Counted from the stretch's first letter, positions 32,559-44,787 are shown. The stretch: 64,000 nt of DNA from Altica lythri (GCA_964028335.1 OZ034806.1:28452957-28516956), one strand, 5' to 3'. Notes: generated from the sequence alone by a model not told the origin. Made by a program: numbers and translations.

Positions 32559-35500
32559 CTACTCATGACAAGATTCATCTTCGGACGAGTTATCCGAGTC
32601 TGAATAGTAGGGTTTTAAATCTTTGATGTGCCAATTACCAGCTCGAGAACCATCAGCATTTTTCAAGGTATACACAAGGGGAGATAACTTTTTGACGACT
32701 GTACATAACACAAATTTTGGGGCTAACTTGGACATAAACTTGTCGGCAGCTTTGGAGAGTACTTTATTTTTTCTCCAGACTTTGTCTCCTACTTGAAACT
32801 GTATGTCACGCCTACGTAAGTTATAGGTTTTCGAGTTACGCTGGTATCCCTGGTGAAGATTACGTTGGATTTCTTCAAAAACTAGATTTAAACCTTCTAT
32901 TTCGGAAACATATTGATCATGTTGATCACAACTTTTTAGGGAAGTGGGACTATCCACTGAAGATGAAGAATAATAATTTCCCGCTACAGGAACGTATCGA
33001 GCAAAATTTAAAAACGATGGGGGATACTTGGGGGGACACTTTATATTTACTACAGAGATTTTTTAACGTAGAATTGTTGAGATTTCTAGCGTTATCATAA
33101 ATAACAAATTGAGGAACACCAAACATCAGGAAAACGTCGTTTTCCAAATAATTCACAATATTTTGAGTGGTAGCTTTCCTTAAGGGACATAAAAGAGTAA
33201 ACTTTGAAAACCAGTCGGTAACAACAAGAAGCCAGGTATATCCTTTCTTAGAGCGAGGAAGGGGACCAACAAGGTCTAAAGCGATAATTTGCCACGGAAA
33301 TTTAGCAGATTTTTCTTTTCCCATCAATCCCATCGGGGCTGAAGTTGACATTTTTTGAGCACCACAAGTTTGGCAGGATTTAACAAAACGAAGAACATCT
33401 CGCCGCATCTTGGGCCAATAGTAACGTTCTTGGATTCGACTAAGAGTCTTATAATAACCTAGATGGGCACACGTAGGAGGGTCATGACAAGAAGAGATTA
33501 CACTATGTCTTTGTGGTTTAGGTACTAAAATTTTCCACTCAATATTATTAGTGGCAAAAGGTAAGGTAGAAGGGATCAATTTAAACACCAATTCATTCTC
33601 AACTTTCCATTGTGGAAAATCCTTTGGGCTTTTACGAATCTTAGTGCGAAGATCATCATACCAAGGGTCAATCTGGTCGGTAGTTACATCAAGATAAGAG
33701 AGTTGGGTTTTTTCGAAATCTGTTTCATCAGTGAACATTCTGCTTAAAGCATCCGGAACGATATTTGCAGATCCTTTGCGATGAATAAGGTCAAAATTAT
33801 GTTGGCGAAGTCTCATTGCCCAACGAGCGAGTTTTCCAGAGGGGTTATTAATATTTTTTAACCATAGCAAAGAATGATGATCAGTGATTACTTGGAATTT
33901 GACACCTTCGACATAAGGTCGGAATTTCTCTATAGCGAAGATAACTGCTAGGCACTCTCTTTCGGTTACTGAATAATTTCTCTCCGGACGAGATAAGGAT
34001 CGACTAGCATAAGCTATAACTACATCAGAATTATCCACGGATTGAGTAAGGACACCACCAAGACCAGTGTCACTCGCGTCACATTAAATCACGAAGGGTT
34101 TAGAAAAATCAGGTTGGGTTAATACGGGAGCAGAAACAAGGGCTTCTTTAATCTTAATAAACGCATCCTCGGCTTGATCATTCCAATCAACAGATTGTTT
34201 CTTTCTTTTTCCTTTAAGGAGATCATTGATTGGAGAAACTAGAGATGAAAAGTTCTTAATAAAACGTCTGTACCATGAACACATACCAATGAAACGCTTA
34301 ACCTCAGTAAAAGTTTTGGGACGGGGATAGTTAATCATGGCTGACACTTTTTCAGGATCTGTTCGGAGTGTATTATCACCAACTACATAACCTAAGAATT
34401 TGAGCTCAGACTTAAAAAATTCACATTTCTTGACATTAATAGTCAAACCAGCTTCCTTAAGTTTATCTTTAACCTCAGTTAAAAGGGCTATATGTTCTTC
34501 GAAGGAGTTTGAACATATAATAATATCATCGAGATAACAAAAAATGTTTGGCTCATATTTTGGTCCAAAAATTGCGTCAACTAAACGTTGTTGAGTTTGT
34601 GCGGAATTACATAAACCAAAGGGCATAACGTTAAATTGGAAAGATCCTCTTCCAATGATACTGAAAGCAGTTTTTTCTTTAGACTGGGGGTCTAACGGGA
34701 TTTGCCAAAAAGCTTTTCTCAAATCAACGGAACTAATAAATTTTGTGCCTTTTAACAGGGAAAGAATCCTATCGATATTTGGTAGTGGATAGGTGTCATG
34801 TTTAGTCACCTCATTAAGTGATCTACCATCAAAACAAAAACGATATTCGTCATTGGATTTCTTAACAAGAAGAACAGGGGAACACCATGGACTGTTTGAG
34901 GGCTCAACGACTCCTAAACGAAGCATCTCATCAAGTTCATCATTTAAAATTTTTGACATATATGGAGACATAGGAAAAGGTCTTTTCTTAAAGGGTTTGG
35001 CATCACCAGTATCGATACTCATTTGGATCTTATGGGTTCGACCCAAACCTTTAGTATTACTAACTTCGGAAAATGAATCGATAACTTTTTGGGCTAAAGA
35101 TTTCTGATAAGATTCCAAATTGTCAATGGTACATAAAGAAATAGTCGTCAAATCAGAATCTGTCATAGAAATAGATTGGGGATTTGTGTTATAACCGGAG
35201 GACCAAGTGTTAGAAGAGAAATCTAATATTAGAGAAAAGGTTTTCACGAAATTGCTACCTAAGATAAAGGTATAATCTAGAGAAGGAACTACTAAAGCTT
35301 TAACAAGGTGACAATGATTATTCGCAACTATTGGGAGATCTACCACACCAGACACAGATTGGTTGGTTCCATCAGCCAATGAAACATTTTGATGTTTTGA
35401 AGGACTAATATTTATCTTATTGTATTCTAAAAACTTTAATGCTTTGTTCCCAACAATTGTTATGGAACACCCGGTATCGAGAAGTACGGTAAAATTGCGA

Positions 35501-35754
35501 GAAAAAATCTCAATGGATATATAGGGCCGAGAATCAGTAGTTTTGTTTATTATCATTGGAGCTACTCTTTTCGGGGGATACGACAAATAAAAATTTCGGA
35601 CATAACATAACCATTTTGACCATTGGTCTTGTTTCATTTTGTCGGATTTACTAAAACGGCAAGGGGTAGAGACTGTACCGACATGACAACCTCTGGAATT
35701 TAGTTTTTTGTACAATTCGGACAAGTTGCGACGGTAAAGTTTGGTGAACCACAC
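32559..35754 (-). pseudogene. pol: Gypsy C pol: protease, RT, RNase H, integrase
   Basis: Begins in the region overlapping gag (35700-35754), so it is probably made by ribosomal frameshift. Protease has LLDTGCS (near 35480). RT has FCFDGRSLNE, SVDLRKAFWQIPLD and catalytic FCYLDDII. The frame is stopped by a TAA at 34084-34086 at the RT/RNase H boundary, then reads on through RNase H (YASRSLSRPERNYS, ITDHHSLLWL) and integrase (H/C finger CQTCGAQK, first D in ALDLVGPLP, second in VIYDNA). About 60 codons including the region of the catalytic E are deleted near 33055, with a frame change. The C-terminal 132 codons, with a chromatin- or DNA-binding tail (VGDKVWRKNK), are intact. Confidence 0.9.
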
Positions 35755-36983
35755 CGATAACAGAATCGACCATTTTTAGGTTTACGGCACGAAGAATGAA
35801 AATGTCCTGTCTTCTGACAGTTCCAACAAATGATTTCGGTAGATTTTTTCGTTCTATCATCAGAAGTCGAAGATTGGTTGGGTTTCTTAACTGACGAGGG
35901 TTTTCCTGCTGAGGGAATATTTTGCCGGGATTGGTTAGTAGAAGACGAAGGACTAGGCTCTACTACAGATACTTTAGAGGGAGGGGAAAACCTTGCTTGA
36001 AGAGACGGATTAGCATCCTCTAGTTTCTTAACAATCGTTATCAAATCTTTAACAGTGTTAACGTCACTTAAGGTAACGTGAGGAATGTGTTCTGCCAAGA
36101 TATTTTTTTGAATAATTCTTAGCTTAGTGGATTCAGCAGGTTCACGAGAAAGACGACTAAGAAGAGAAAGCATATAGGCAACGAAAATGACGATAGGTTC
36201 ATTTCGTCGTTGTTTACGGGATTTAATTTCTTCCCAGAGACTATCATCAAAGTTGGGAGGAAGGAAATTAGCCTTCAGGGCTTGAATAAGTTCTTCCCAG
36301 GAGGTCAAAGAGGACTTAACGGTACGAAACCATACCGCGGCATCACCTGAGAAAAGTTCTATAGCTGACTGGAACAAAAGTTCTGTCTTAACATTACGGG
36401 ATTCTGCCAATTCATTTACTCTTTCAATAAAGTTAAACACAGACTTAGGGTCGCCATTAAATTTGACATTCCATTTCGAAAGCTTAATAGAATGAGAGTC
36501 GGGGTTTGTAATATTAATAACGGGAGGAGGTCTATCTTCAGTTGTAGTTGAACTAGAAGAAGATATTTGGGTAGTTGGGGTAGCTTTCTCTATTAAATCT
36601 TGCTCTAAGAGTAGGCAAGTGGCTCTAGATTCATTTCGGAAAGTAACCTGATCAGCAGTAGGGGATTCGGAAAGGGGAACTCGTTGAATTCTACCTAATA
36701 GATGTGCTATCCTAGACTTAACACGACGGAAACATGAGTCGGTTGAAGAACCTTCAAATTCTTCAACTAATTTCGAAATACTATCAATGGAGTTATGTAT
36801 TGCCAGACTCTCGTCATTAAAGTTTAAATCATCTAGAGTTAAGTTACTATTTGAATCTTTAGCTAACAATTTTTTTAAAATCTTACGTTTCTCATCAATT
36901 TTCCTTCCAGTAATTGTTCCTCTTATTTTCAATTCATAGTTAACTTCTTCAGTAGTTAGAAAGTTTACTTCAAAATTAGACAT
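35700..36983 (-). CDS. gag: Gypsy C gag, 427 codons
   Basis: Open from 36983 to 35700. N-terminal ~140 residues are helical and charged. A capsid region follows with LSKWNVKFNGDPKSVFNFIERVNELA and DAAVWFRTV, the retrotransposon gag motif, then a serine/proline-rich linker and two zinc knuckles (CWNCQKTGHFHSSC and CYRCGSPNFTVATC; the second lacks the usual histidine spacing). It ends CTKN. It forms the virus-like particle and binds RNA through the knuckles. The 55-base overlap with pol suggests frameshift translation. No break is seen. Confidence 0.92.
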   Translation of the reverse strand: MSNFEVNFLTTEEVNYELKIRGTITGRKIDEKRKILKKLLAKDSNSNLTLDDLNFNDESLAIHNSIDSISKLVEEFEGSSTDSCFRRVKSRIAHLLGRIQRVPLSESPTADQVTFRNESRATCLLLEQDLIEKATPTTQISSSSSTTTEDRPPPVINITNPDSHSIKLSKWNVKFNGDPKSVFNFIERVNELAESRNVKTELLFQSAIELFSGDAAVWFRTVKSSLTSWEELIQALKANFLPPNFDDSLWEEIKSRKQRRNEPIVIFVAYMLSLLSRLSREPAESTKLRIIQKNILAEHIPHVTLSDVNTVKDLITIVKKLEDANPSLQARFSPPSKVSVVEPSPSSSTNQSRQNIPSAGKPSSVKKPNQSSTSDDRTKKSTEIICWNCQKTGHFHSSCRKPKNGRFCYRCGSPNFTVATCPNCTKN

Positions 36984-37158
36984 GTTTAAAAGGATTCAAG
37001 TTTTTTAATTTGCTAACAACAAAAAAGTTTTAAAGTGTGTTTAGAAGTAACGATAGACAAATTGGGGTGAATTAAAACTAAAAGTTTATTAAGATTTAAT
37101 GAAAAAAAAGTTTCTAAAGAAAAGATACTCGGGCCCCACACGCTGGGCGCTATTTTTG
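36984..37158 (-). promoter_or_regulatory. Gypsy C leader and primer-binding site
   Basis: Six bases from the LTR end the minus strand reads TAGCGCCCAGCGTGTGGGGC, close to the TGGCGCCCAACGTGGGGC type of primer site seen in many gypsy elements. The remainder is AT-rich leader. Confidence 0.65.
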
Positions 37159-38882
37159 TGTAACCCCCTTTTTTGATGTTAAAGGCTCACCAAGGGTTAG
37201 CCAAATGCGGACGGCACTCAGGGGGTAGGAGGAGAGCGAGTCGTGGGTCGAAGGAGCAATTGGGCGAGTATCTAGGAAGAAGGAAACATAGAAAATATTT
37301 ACAAATCGGTAAAGGGCGCCACTTATTTTTTTTGTAGAGAAATAGGAAAGAAAATAAGAAACCTATTGAGAAATAGTTTATCAAATCTGAAATGGTTAGG
37401 GAACACACTTTAATTGAGCTATATCCTTAAGTCAATAATTATTTTAAACTTACCTTATTGATTCTACAATTCCTTGAATCCTTTTGTCTTATTAAAATCT
37501 AAATCTTTATTAAACAAGAGGTTTGAATCAGAACAGTTACTGGGAAGGTATAAGAAATAAATACTCAACGATATCAATAAAAAACAATAGAACAATGTAT
37601 TTAAAAAAAAATAAAAAAAGTCACCAGTATTAGTGAGAACGGTTATCACCAAAATGCTAACACTTCTGTTTATACAGTGAAAGATATTAACCGGTATTTG
37701 ACAATACGGTTATTAAAAAACTAATATTCCTGCACATATAATATTACAGATGTTATCTAAATTGCATAACTTATTTTCGATAAACGAAAGTATGTAGAGA
37801 ACCCAATTAAAACAAAATATATATTGAAGGTATATTTCCTTTCTTTAAAAACAAAATTCAGTTCTCTAAAGAGTGCACTCTGAGTGTTCTAAATATCTAA
37901 AGATTACTATATACATGAATACAAATATGAAATTTATCAATACAAGTACCATAGAGGCGATAATCATGTAAGATTACGATTGAACACCAACACTTTGAAG
38001 AAAGTTAAAAAACAAAATTTAAAAACACTACATATTTATCATTCAATCATAGTTCCATAGATTTGAATAGTAACTAATGTTATCAACTGATTTAATGCCG
38101 CTAAAAGCTTATAACAATTTAAATTTAAATAGAATCACTATAAAAAGTTTCCAAAAGCGTATTCTTCCGAATAAGCACTAAAATTGTGACTGTTTCTTAG
38201 AATATTCGCAGTTCAACTAAGTATCGAACATAGAGAAATAACAGAAAGAATAGTCGAAAGTTTACCTTGTAATCCGGAACCAAAAATCATACTTCGTGAC
38301 CGGATAGTCACGCTTCTACTATAATTAAGCTTCTTTAAACATACCATAATTAACCAAGAACCATGTAGAATTAAACACCAGCACATAGGAAATCATCTAT
38401 AAAACCATCCATAAGGTTTTTAGATCACTAGGTATCCATTTACCTCGGTACCATATAATTTTATAAAAATTTCAAAATGGAGTCTTCCAACAGACAGCAC
38501 GTAGCACCATGAATTTTATTGATACCATAAATCAAACAGATTGTACTTCCAATTTAAGCACATCTACATCCAAATTGAAATGCAGTATTTTTTCAAACAC
38601 TTCCGATACGGAATAAACCAAGAACAAACGGTAATCTTAATGCTGTGAATTAACCGGCAGCCATTAATGTTCGCAAACGAGGGAAATCGACTTCCTCGCT
38701 TGCCACTTAAAATCGTCCTCCTTCTCAAAGCTTGTTCTCTTACACCGGTCTGCTTCTCTCGGTTCTCTTCGAGTATTTTCGATATGTATCGGTCTTAGTA
38801 AAAATGTAAAGTTGGTTGCATACCGACAAAAGTGTAAACGAGAATATAATATTATTTAAGGTGGTTTTTTGGGAATGCTACA
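37159..38882 (-). repeat. 5' LTR of gypsy C
   Basis: 1,724 bp, partner of 28742-30465. It should hold the promoter for gag-pol transcription toward lower coordinates. Confidence 0.95.
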
Positions 38883-39147
38883 AGTCTTAACCCCTGGCCA
38901 TTTTAATCGTTATTGCCTTCTCAATTTTGAGAATTCTACAACTATTGCGATTTATTGCTTATGTAAACATATTGCAATAGATTACTTGCTTTAAACATGT
39001 TTTTTGATTATTCGACAAACAAAGTAAGTAACCTACTTTAATTAAGTTCATTAAACCAGGGTTACTAAAAATTACAATAATTTTAATAAAATCTTAAATA
39101 TTAAATTTACACATATATTTAAATTCTAACCCTATAACTATACTACA

Positions 39148-39487
39148 TCTTCCCCGCGGAAAATAAAAAAAATTAGATACTATGCAATCAATTTTTTTTT
39201 TCTGTTTACAACTTAACTCTATTTTTATGAACTAAAGTTTCTTTATTACCTTGTTTAATTAAAATATTAGGGGAAATTTCTTTAAGGACAGTATAAGGAC
39301 CTAAAAATTGCTGCCAGCTTCATTTTTTAATAAAATTTTATCACCTATGTTATATTTTGTATATACAGCTTTTTTATCACAAAAATCTTTTCTTTTATGT
39401 TTTGAAGCTAACAGATTTGTATGAGCATCACTCCACGCTTGCTGTAAGCGAAATTTTAGTTCTAATGGATAATTATCAAAATTGTAC
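39148..39487 (-). pseudogene. Inverted 3' fragment of gypsy B (pol end)
   Basis: A minus-strand copy of the B integrase tail (YNFDNYPLELKFRLQQAWSD) followed by a B polypurine tract and LTR. The same segment occurs on plus at about 43096-43434. The junction with plus-strand B gag is at about 39487. Confidence 0.88.
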
Positions 39488-39508
39488 ACCAGAACAGGCA
39501 AAATAATT

Positions 39509-39771
39509 TTTCCGACAGGTATTCAAATAACAGAAACCATACTAGTATCTATAATTCCGACACAAACAATTATAGAAGAAATTACACACCTCAGAATAAC
39601 AGAGGCAAATTTAAGCGAAATTATAGGGGCAATGCCGGTAATCAGTACAATAATAGGAAAGTAAACTATTTATCCGATAATCTCACAAACTCGGAAAATC
39701 CTCCTTTTAATAGCCAGTCAACGTCTTCAGACTTGTTTTTTCGAGACTCAACAAAATCAAATGACTAATAT
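39509..39771 (+). pseudogene. gag: Gypsy B gag C-terminal tail
   Basis: About 85 codons rich in N, R, Y and G (NFSDRYSNNRNHTSIYNS, FKRNYRGNAGNQYNNRK), ending in TAA. No CCHC knuckle. It matches the tail style of gypsy A gag and lies just before the protease. Confidence 0.7.
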
Positions 39772-42700
39772 TATTCTAAATGTTAATTCCTTAAATTTTA
39801 TACATGTTTCTTACAATAACAAACAAATGAAATTTTTATTAGACACAGGTGCTTCAGTTAGTATTATTTTCAAAATTATTTAAATAAAAATGAATTTATA
39901 GACAACTCAAAAACAATTAACATAAGTGGAATAAGTGGGTCAACAGTATCTTTAGGTTCAGTTAACTTAAACATAAATATAGCTAATAAAAAACTGTGTC
40001 ATGAATTTTTGCTGATGAAAGAACTTTATACAGAAATAAGCGGTATTTTAGGATCAGATTTCTTTAGTAAATATAAAGCAACAATAGATTATGAAAAATT
40101 TGTGTTTTCTTTTTATGATAAAAACAATTTAATTGTAATGCCCATGTACTCCCAACAAGCCAACGTTTACACAGTAATTCCACCGCGTTGTGAGATAATA
40201 AAATAATTTTATATAAATACTAAAGAAGAGGCGGTAATTTTACCAACACAAGTATGCGATGGAGTTTTTATAGCAGGAAGCTTAGTAAAGCCTAATAATA
40301 CCAGTTAAGTTTTTAAATGTTAGAGATAGTGAAGTTAATTTAAAGAATTTTTATCCAAAAATGGAAACATTAAAAGACTACAACTTAGTACAACTTGATA
40401 CTAACAGAAACGAGTCAGTAAGCCGTATCGAAGAAGTACTGAAATAAATTAACAGGAATAATCTAAATAAAGAAGAGAAACTTTCAATAGAGAAGATTTT
40501 TGCAAAGTATGCAGATGTTTTTCTATTAGAAAATGATAAATTAAGTGTAACAAATATATACAAATAGAAACTGCATCTTCAACAATTTAGTAAACCAGTT
40601 TATGTAAAACCGTATCGGTTGCCGTATGCACAACGGGATGAAATTCATAAACAGGTCAGTAAAATGCTCAAAGATGGAATCATCGAGGAAGCTAAATCTG
40701 AATGGTCAGCTCCGTTACTAATAGTCCCGAAAAAAGCAGATCAACATGGTCATAAAAAATGGAGAATTGTAATTGACTACAGATTATTAAATAAACAACT
40801 AGAAGATGACAAATTTCCATTGCCATGTATAACGGATATTTTGGACTCTTTATCAGGCGCGATATATTTTTCACATCTAGATCTATCGCAAGGATATTAT
40901 CAGATTGAATTGGATCAAGCGAGTAGACCTATAACAAGTTTTACAACCGATCGTGGACAATTTCAAAATGACAAGACTGCCAATGGGGCTAAAAATTAGT
41001 CCAAGTTCATTTTCTAGAGCCATGACTATTGCAATGTCAGGTTTAAACTACGAATGCTGTTTTGTTTACTTAGATGATTTAATCGTATTTGGCAATAATT
41101 TGTCTAATCATAATCGAAATTTATTAAAAGTATTACAAAGATTAAGGGATGTTAACTTAAAACTTAATCCAAATAAATGCGATTTCTTGAAAAAAGAAAT
41201 TTTATATTTAGGACATATAATTTCAGCAGATGGAGTCTTACCAGATCCAGAAAAAATTAGGGTCTTACAAGAATATCCAGTTCCAACAGATGCTGCTTCT
41301 ACTAAAAGATTCGTAGCATTTGCCAATTACTATAGAAAATATATTCAAAATTTTGCTCAAATTGCTAGACCCTTAAATCATTTGTCAAAAAAAGGGGTGC
41401 CGTTTGTATGGTCTTCCGAATGTCAAAACTCCTTTGAGACACTAAAGGTAGCTCTCACTACTTCTCCTATTTTACAATATCCTGATTTTTCTTCAAGTAC
41501 CTAACACATTTATCTTGAAAACAGATGCTTCGGGTAAAGCAATAGGTTCCGTACTTTGTAATTCAGATGGATCAGCTGTTGCTTATGCAAGTCGTAGCTT
41601 AAACAAGGCAGAATGCAATTATGCGACAATCGAAAAAGAACTATTAAGTATTGTTTGGTCAGTTAAACACTGGAGACATATTTATACAATAGAAAATTTA
41701 TTATTTTAACCGATCATCGTCCATTAATTTACTTGTTTGGTATGGCCAACCCTTCAAGTAGATTAACCAAATTTCGTTTACTTTTAGAAGAGTATGATTT
41801 CGTAATAAAACACATTAGGGGTAAAGATAATGGTGCTGCAGATGCATTATCTAGGATTGAAATTTCTTCTGACGATCTCAAAAACTTACGTCCCACTTCT
41901 AGTGAACATTTATTATTTACAACTAGATCTCAAACAAAAAAATGCCTAAATCCGAGTAACGATACAGTAAACAACAATTCAGATAACAGCATTGATCACC
42001 CTGGTCTGGTAGAGTTGTTGAAATCGGACAAAAATTCTTTTGAAGTGCAACTAGTCACAGATAGTTGTTTTAAAAGTATGAAAAAAGACAAATATGATTT
42101 TAGTAATCGTACTTTTATTTGTAATGCTACTAAACAAATTATTTTTATTAGATGGGATTCTCGATTAACGTTCACCCTAGGGACATCGTTAAGAGAATTA
42201 CTTACTACATATTTATAAAAAATATAATATTTCAGAATTTATTATTATAAAAAATTTACAAGGCGCGCCTACGTTATTAAAAACTATTAAAGATTTAAGA
42301 AAAAATTTAAATGAAATGGAAATGAAAATTTCTGTGATAAATGGTGTCGAAAAAGCTACAGATTATGAGATAAAACAGTTAATAATGAATGATTTCCATA
42401 TATTGCCAACAGGAGGTCATGCAGGTATTAATAGAATGTGCAATAACATTAAACAATATTATTATTGGGCAGGACTTTATAAAGATGTTATGCGGTTTGT
42501 TAAAGAATGTGATGATTGCCAAAGATTTAAATACCTACTCGAGACTAGGAAAGGAACCATTGACGATTACTACTACTGCTACATCGGCGTTTCAAAAAAT
42601 TCATTTAGATCTGATAGGTCCATTAGTTTTGGACAATGAGGACAATAAATATATTCTCACTTTGCAATGTGATTTAACCAAATTTATTGAAGGTTATGCA

Positions 42701-43290
42701 ATACCTAATAAGGAAACTGTAACAGTGGCTAAGGCCTTTGTAGAGAATTTTATCCTTCGTTATGGAATTCCTGAGGAAATATTAACAGATCAAGGCACTG
42801 AATTCATGTCAACGGTTTTTAAAGAAATATGTTCTTTATTGCAGATTAAAAAACTAAATTCTGTAGCACACCACCACGAAACACTAGGACAGATTGAAAA
42901 CAATCACAAGCACTTTGGAGCAAATTTGCGAATGCAACTTGCCAAAAATTCATCAAACTTTACTGCGTGGATAGCATTTTGGTGTTTTTCTTATAATATA
43001 TAAGTACATTCAGAAACAAAATATAGTCCTTTTGAATTAGTATTTGGGAAAAAATGTCGTCTTCCTCCCAATTTTAATAGTAATGTCGATCCTTTATACA
43101 ATTTTGATAATTATCCATTAGAACTAAAATTTCGCTTACAGCAAGCGTGGAGTGATGCTCATACAAATCTGTTAGCTTCAAAACATAACAGAAAAGATTT
43201 TTGTGATAAAAAAGCTGTATATACAAAATATAACATAGGTGATAAAATTTTATTAAAAATGAAGCTGGCAGCAATTTTTAGGTCCTTATA
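39763..43290 (+). pseudogene. pol: Gypsy B pol: protease to integrase, many breaks
   Basis: Protease has FLLDTGAS (near 39836). RT (40619-41504) shows WRIVIDYRLLNK, YFSHLDLSQGYY and catalytic VYLDDLI near 41070. RNase H has LKTDASGKAIG and YASRSLNKAE. Integrase has the H/C finger (GHAGINR...CDDCQRF), D in HLDLIGPL, D in LTDQGTEF and an intact E in GQIENNHK. Frame breaks are seen near 39880, 40205, 40305, 40445, 40565, 40960, 41504, 41710, 42215, 42540 and after 43000. The tail at 43060-43290 duplicates 39148-39487 in inverse orientation. Clearly dead, older than C. Confidence 0.85.
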
Positions 43291-43434
43291 CTGTCCTTAA
43301 AGAAATTTCCCCTAATATTTTAATTAAACAAGGTAATAAAGAAACTTTAGTTCATAAAAATAGAGTTAAGTTGTATACAGAAAAAAAAACTTCATTGCAT
43401 AGTATCTAATTTTTTTTATTTTCCGCGGGGAAGA

Positions 43435-43772
43435 TGTAGTATAGTTATAGGGTTATAATTTAAATATATGTGTAAATTTAATATTTAAGATTTTTTTAAA
43501 TTTATTGTAATTTTTAGTAACCCTGGTTTAATGAACTTAATTAAAGTAGGTTACTTACTTTGTTTGTCGAATAATCAAAAAACATGTTTAAAGAAAGTAA
43601 TCTATTGCAATATGTTTACATAAGCAATAAATCGCAATAGTTGTGGAATTCTCAAAATTGAGAAGGCAATAACGATTGCGATGGCCAGGGGTTAAGACTG
43701 AATAAGAACAATAAATGTTTTAAGTGAAAAAGTATTATTTTTTTATAAACTAGACAAACAAGACATATTACA
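43435..43772 (+). repeat. 3' LTR of gypsy B
   Basis: 338 bp, TGTAGTATAG...CATATTACA, preceded by a purine-rich tract (ccgcggggaaga). It interrupts BEL-2 gag: coding similarity to BEL resumes at 43773. Confidence 0.9.
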
Positions 43773-44531
43773 GCATACTTATCACTAGTAACTCCCAACG
43801 TTTCTAAACATCTTAGTTGTGTTGAAAGCTTATCGTATAAAACGACTAAAGACATTTCTGCTTTGTGATTGGCTTGTTGTAATACTAAATTGAGAAGCTC
43901 TCTTACATACACTTCAATTAACATCTCCTCCCGGCCAAACCTTGCTTTAAGTTGTTCAAGTGCTTTTTCATAATTACCTGCGGATAACGGAAAACTTTCA
44001 ACTAATGCCCTTGCGGTAGACCCTTTTTTCATAGTCTGTAATAAATACTGAAATTTATCTTCTTTTTCTATTTTAGTATCTTCATGAATTTTCTTAAATT
44101 GAGCCCAGAAACCTATCCAATTTTTTAAATCACCATCAAACTTTCTCGTTTCTATTCTCTCTAATTTAAAATTCCTGTTGGATTTTGACGTCCACTTTAT
44201 AGAACTGGATTCTTGTTCATTTTGTTCTAAATTATTAATATAATATTCTACCTTACTTTTGCAAGAAATCCACTTGCCAGCATACAACTGCACTGACGTA
44301 ATCTCACTCTCAAAGTCAGCTTCAGAAATCGTTTCGCCATACATATTTCTTTTGATTTCTCATCCAGTACCATGAGCTGATCCCCGTGGTCATCTATCAT
44401 CTTCAATGTTTGGAGAATCTCTTGCCTTGATGTTGAAGATTCTTTAACTTTTGCTCCAGTTCTTCTATCTTCTTATCTAACAAAGTTCTTAGAATATTCC
44501 TCTCTCTTGCCATTACCGTCTTATTAGCCAT
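43773..44531 (-). pseudogene. gag: BEL-2 gag fragment (DUF1759-type)
   Basis: Start at 44529-44531 (MANKTVMARERNILRT). A frame break near 44420-44345 is followed by about 190 residues with RKFDGDLKNWIGFWAQFKKI and KFQYLLQTMKKGSTARALV, the DUF1759 core of BEL/Pao gag. It is cut at 43773 by the gypsy B LTR; the open frame running into that LTR is accidental. A second, separate BEL family from BEL-1. Confidence 0.88.
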
Positions 44532-44554
44532 ATTCACCAGTATCGGAACCAAAA

Positions 44555-44703
44555 TGTAATGAATGAAAGAGGGCAATTCTACTAAATTTTATTGCTTTGA
44601 CAATGTTAAATTCTGACAACTATATTTCAAAATTAGACAACAACTTTTCAAATTAACATTAAACAAAATATATCAAAAATCCAACACATTGGCGTTCGTA
44701 ACA
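44555..44703 (-). repeat. 5' LTR of BEL-2
   Basis: 149 bp, TGTAATGAATG...GTTCGTAACA on plus. The minus-strand TTTTGGTTCCGATACTGG directly inside is a primer-binding-type sequence. It abuts the gypsy A LTR remnant at 44704, so BEL-2 inserted there. An AATAAA is present on the minus strand. Confidence 0.8.
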
Positions 44704-44783
44704 ATGTTATTTTAATTAAGTTCGATGCACTTCCGTACTCATTTATGAAGAATGCTTAGGTATGTTGAATTGGCATTACTACA
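44704..44783 (-). repeat. 5' LTR remnant of gypsy A (80 bp)
   Basis: Identical by eye to 21547-21626. At 44703 it abuts a BEL LTR, so BEL-2 inserted here. The remaining 246 bp of this LTR and A's own primer site are not found further left, implying a later deletion or exchange. Confidence 0.88.
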
Positions 44784-44787
44784 CTGC

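Larger units (their letters stand above)
28742..38882 (-). mobile_element. Ty3/gypsy retrotransposon C, 10,141 bp, complete
   Basis: Two 1,724-bp LTRs (28742-30465 and 37159-38882), TGTAAC...GCTACA, flanked by AGTC (28738-28741, 38883-38886). Gag and pol lie on the minus strand. I count nine substitutions between the LTRs by eye, about 0.5 percent, so it is the youngest retrotransposon here. Confidence 0.95.
28665..39147 (-). repeat. Gypsy B LTR (minus orientation), split by gypsy C
   Basis: 28665-28741 plus 38887-39147 add up to 338 bp, the same length as the plus-orientation B LTR at 43435-43772, and the two align as inverted copies. Gypsy C inserted with an AGTC duplication. One side leads to a primer site (28664), the other to a polypurine tract and pol end (39148 on), so this LTR joins two element bodies. 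Confidence 0.88.
39488..43772 (+). mobile_element. Ty3/gypsy retrotransposon B, 5'-truncated
   Basis: Carries the gag C-terminus, pol and 3' LTR on plus. No 5' LTR or gag N-terminus is on this side; instead the truncated 5' end joins an inverted B 3' end. Related to A (RT blocks recognisably similar) but a distinct family with different LTRs. Confidence 0.85.
21301..44783 (-). mobile_element. Ty3/gypsy retrotransposon A with nested insertions
   Basis: The 3' LTR is at 21301-21626 and a 5' LTR remnant at 44704-44783. The outer flanks carry a 4-bp duplication, CTGC (21297-21300 and 44784-44787). Minus-strand gag and pol lie between 21827 and 27241. The stretch 28.3-44.7 kb consists of later insertions (B, C, BEL-2). 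The matched duplication is the main evidence that these distant LTR pieces belong to one insertion. Confidence 0.85.

Noticed and set aside
43652..43772. C-terminal extension of BEL-2 gag reading
   Set aside because: The frame simply runs into the inserted gypsy B LTR; it is not native gag.
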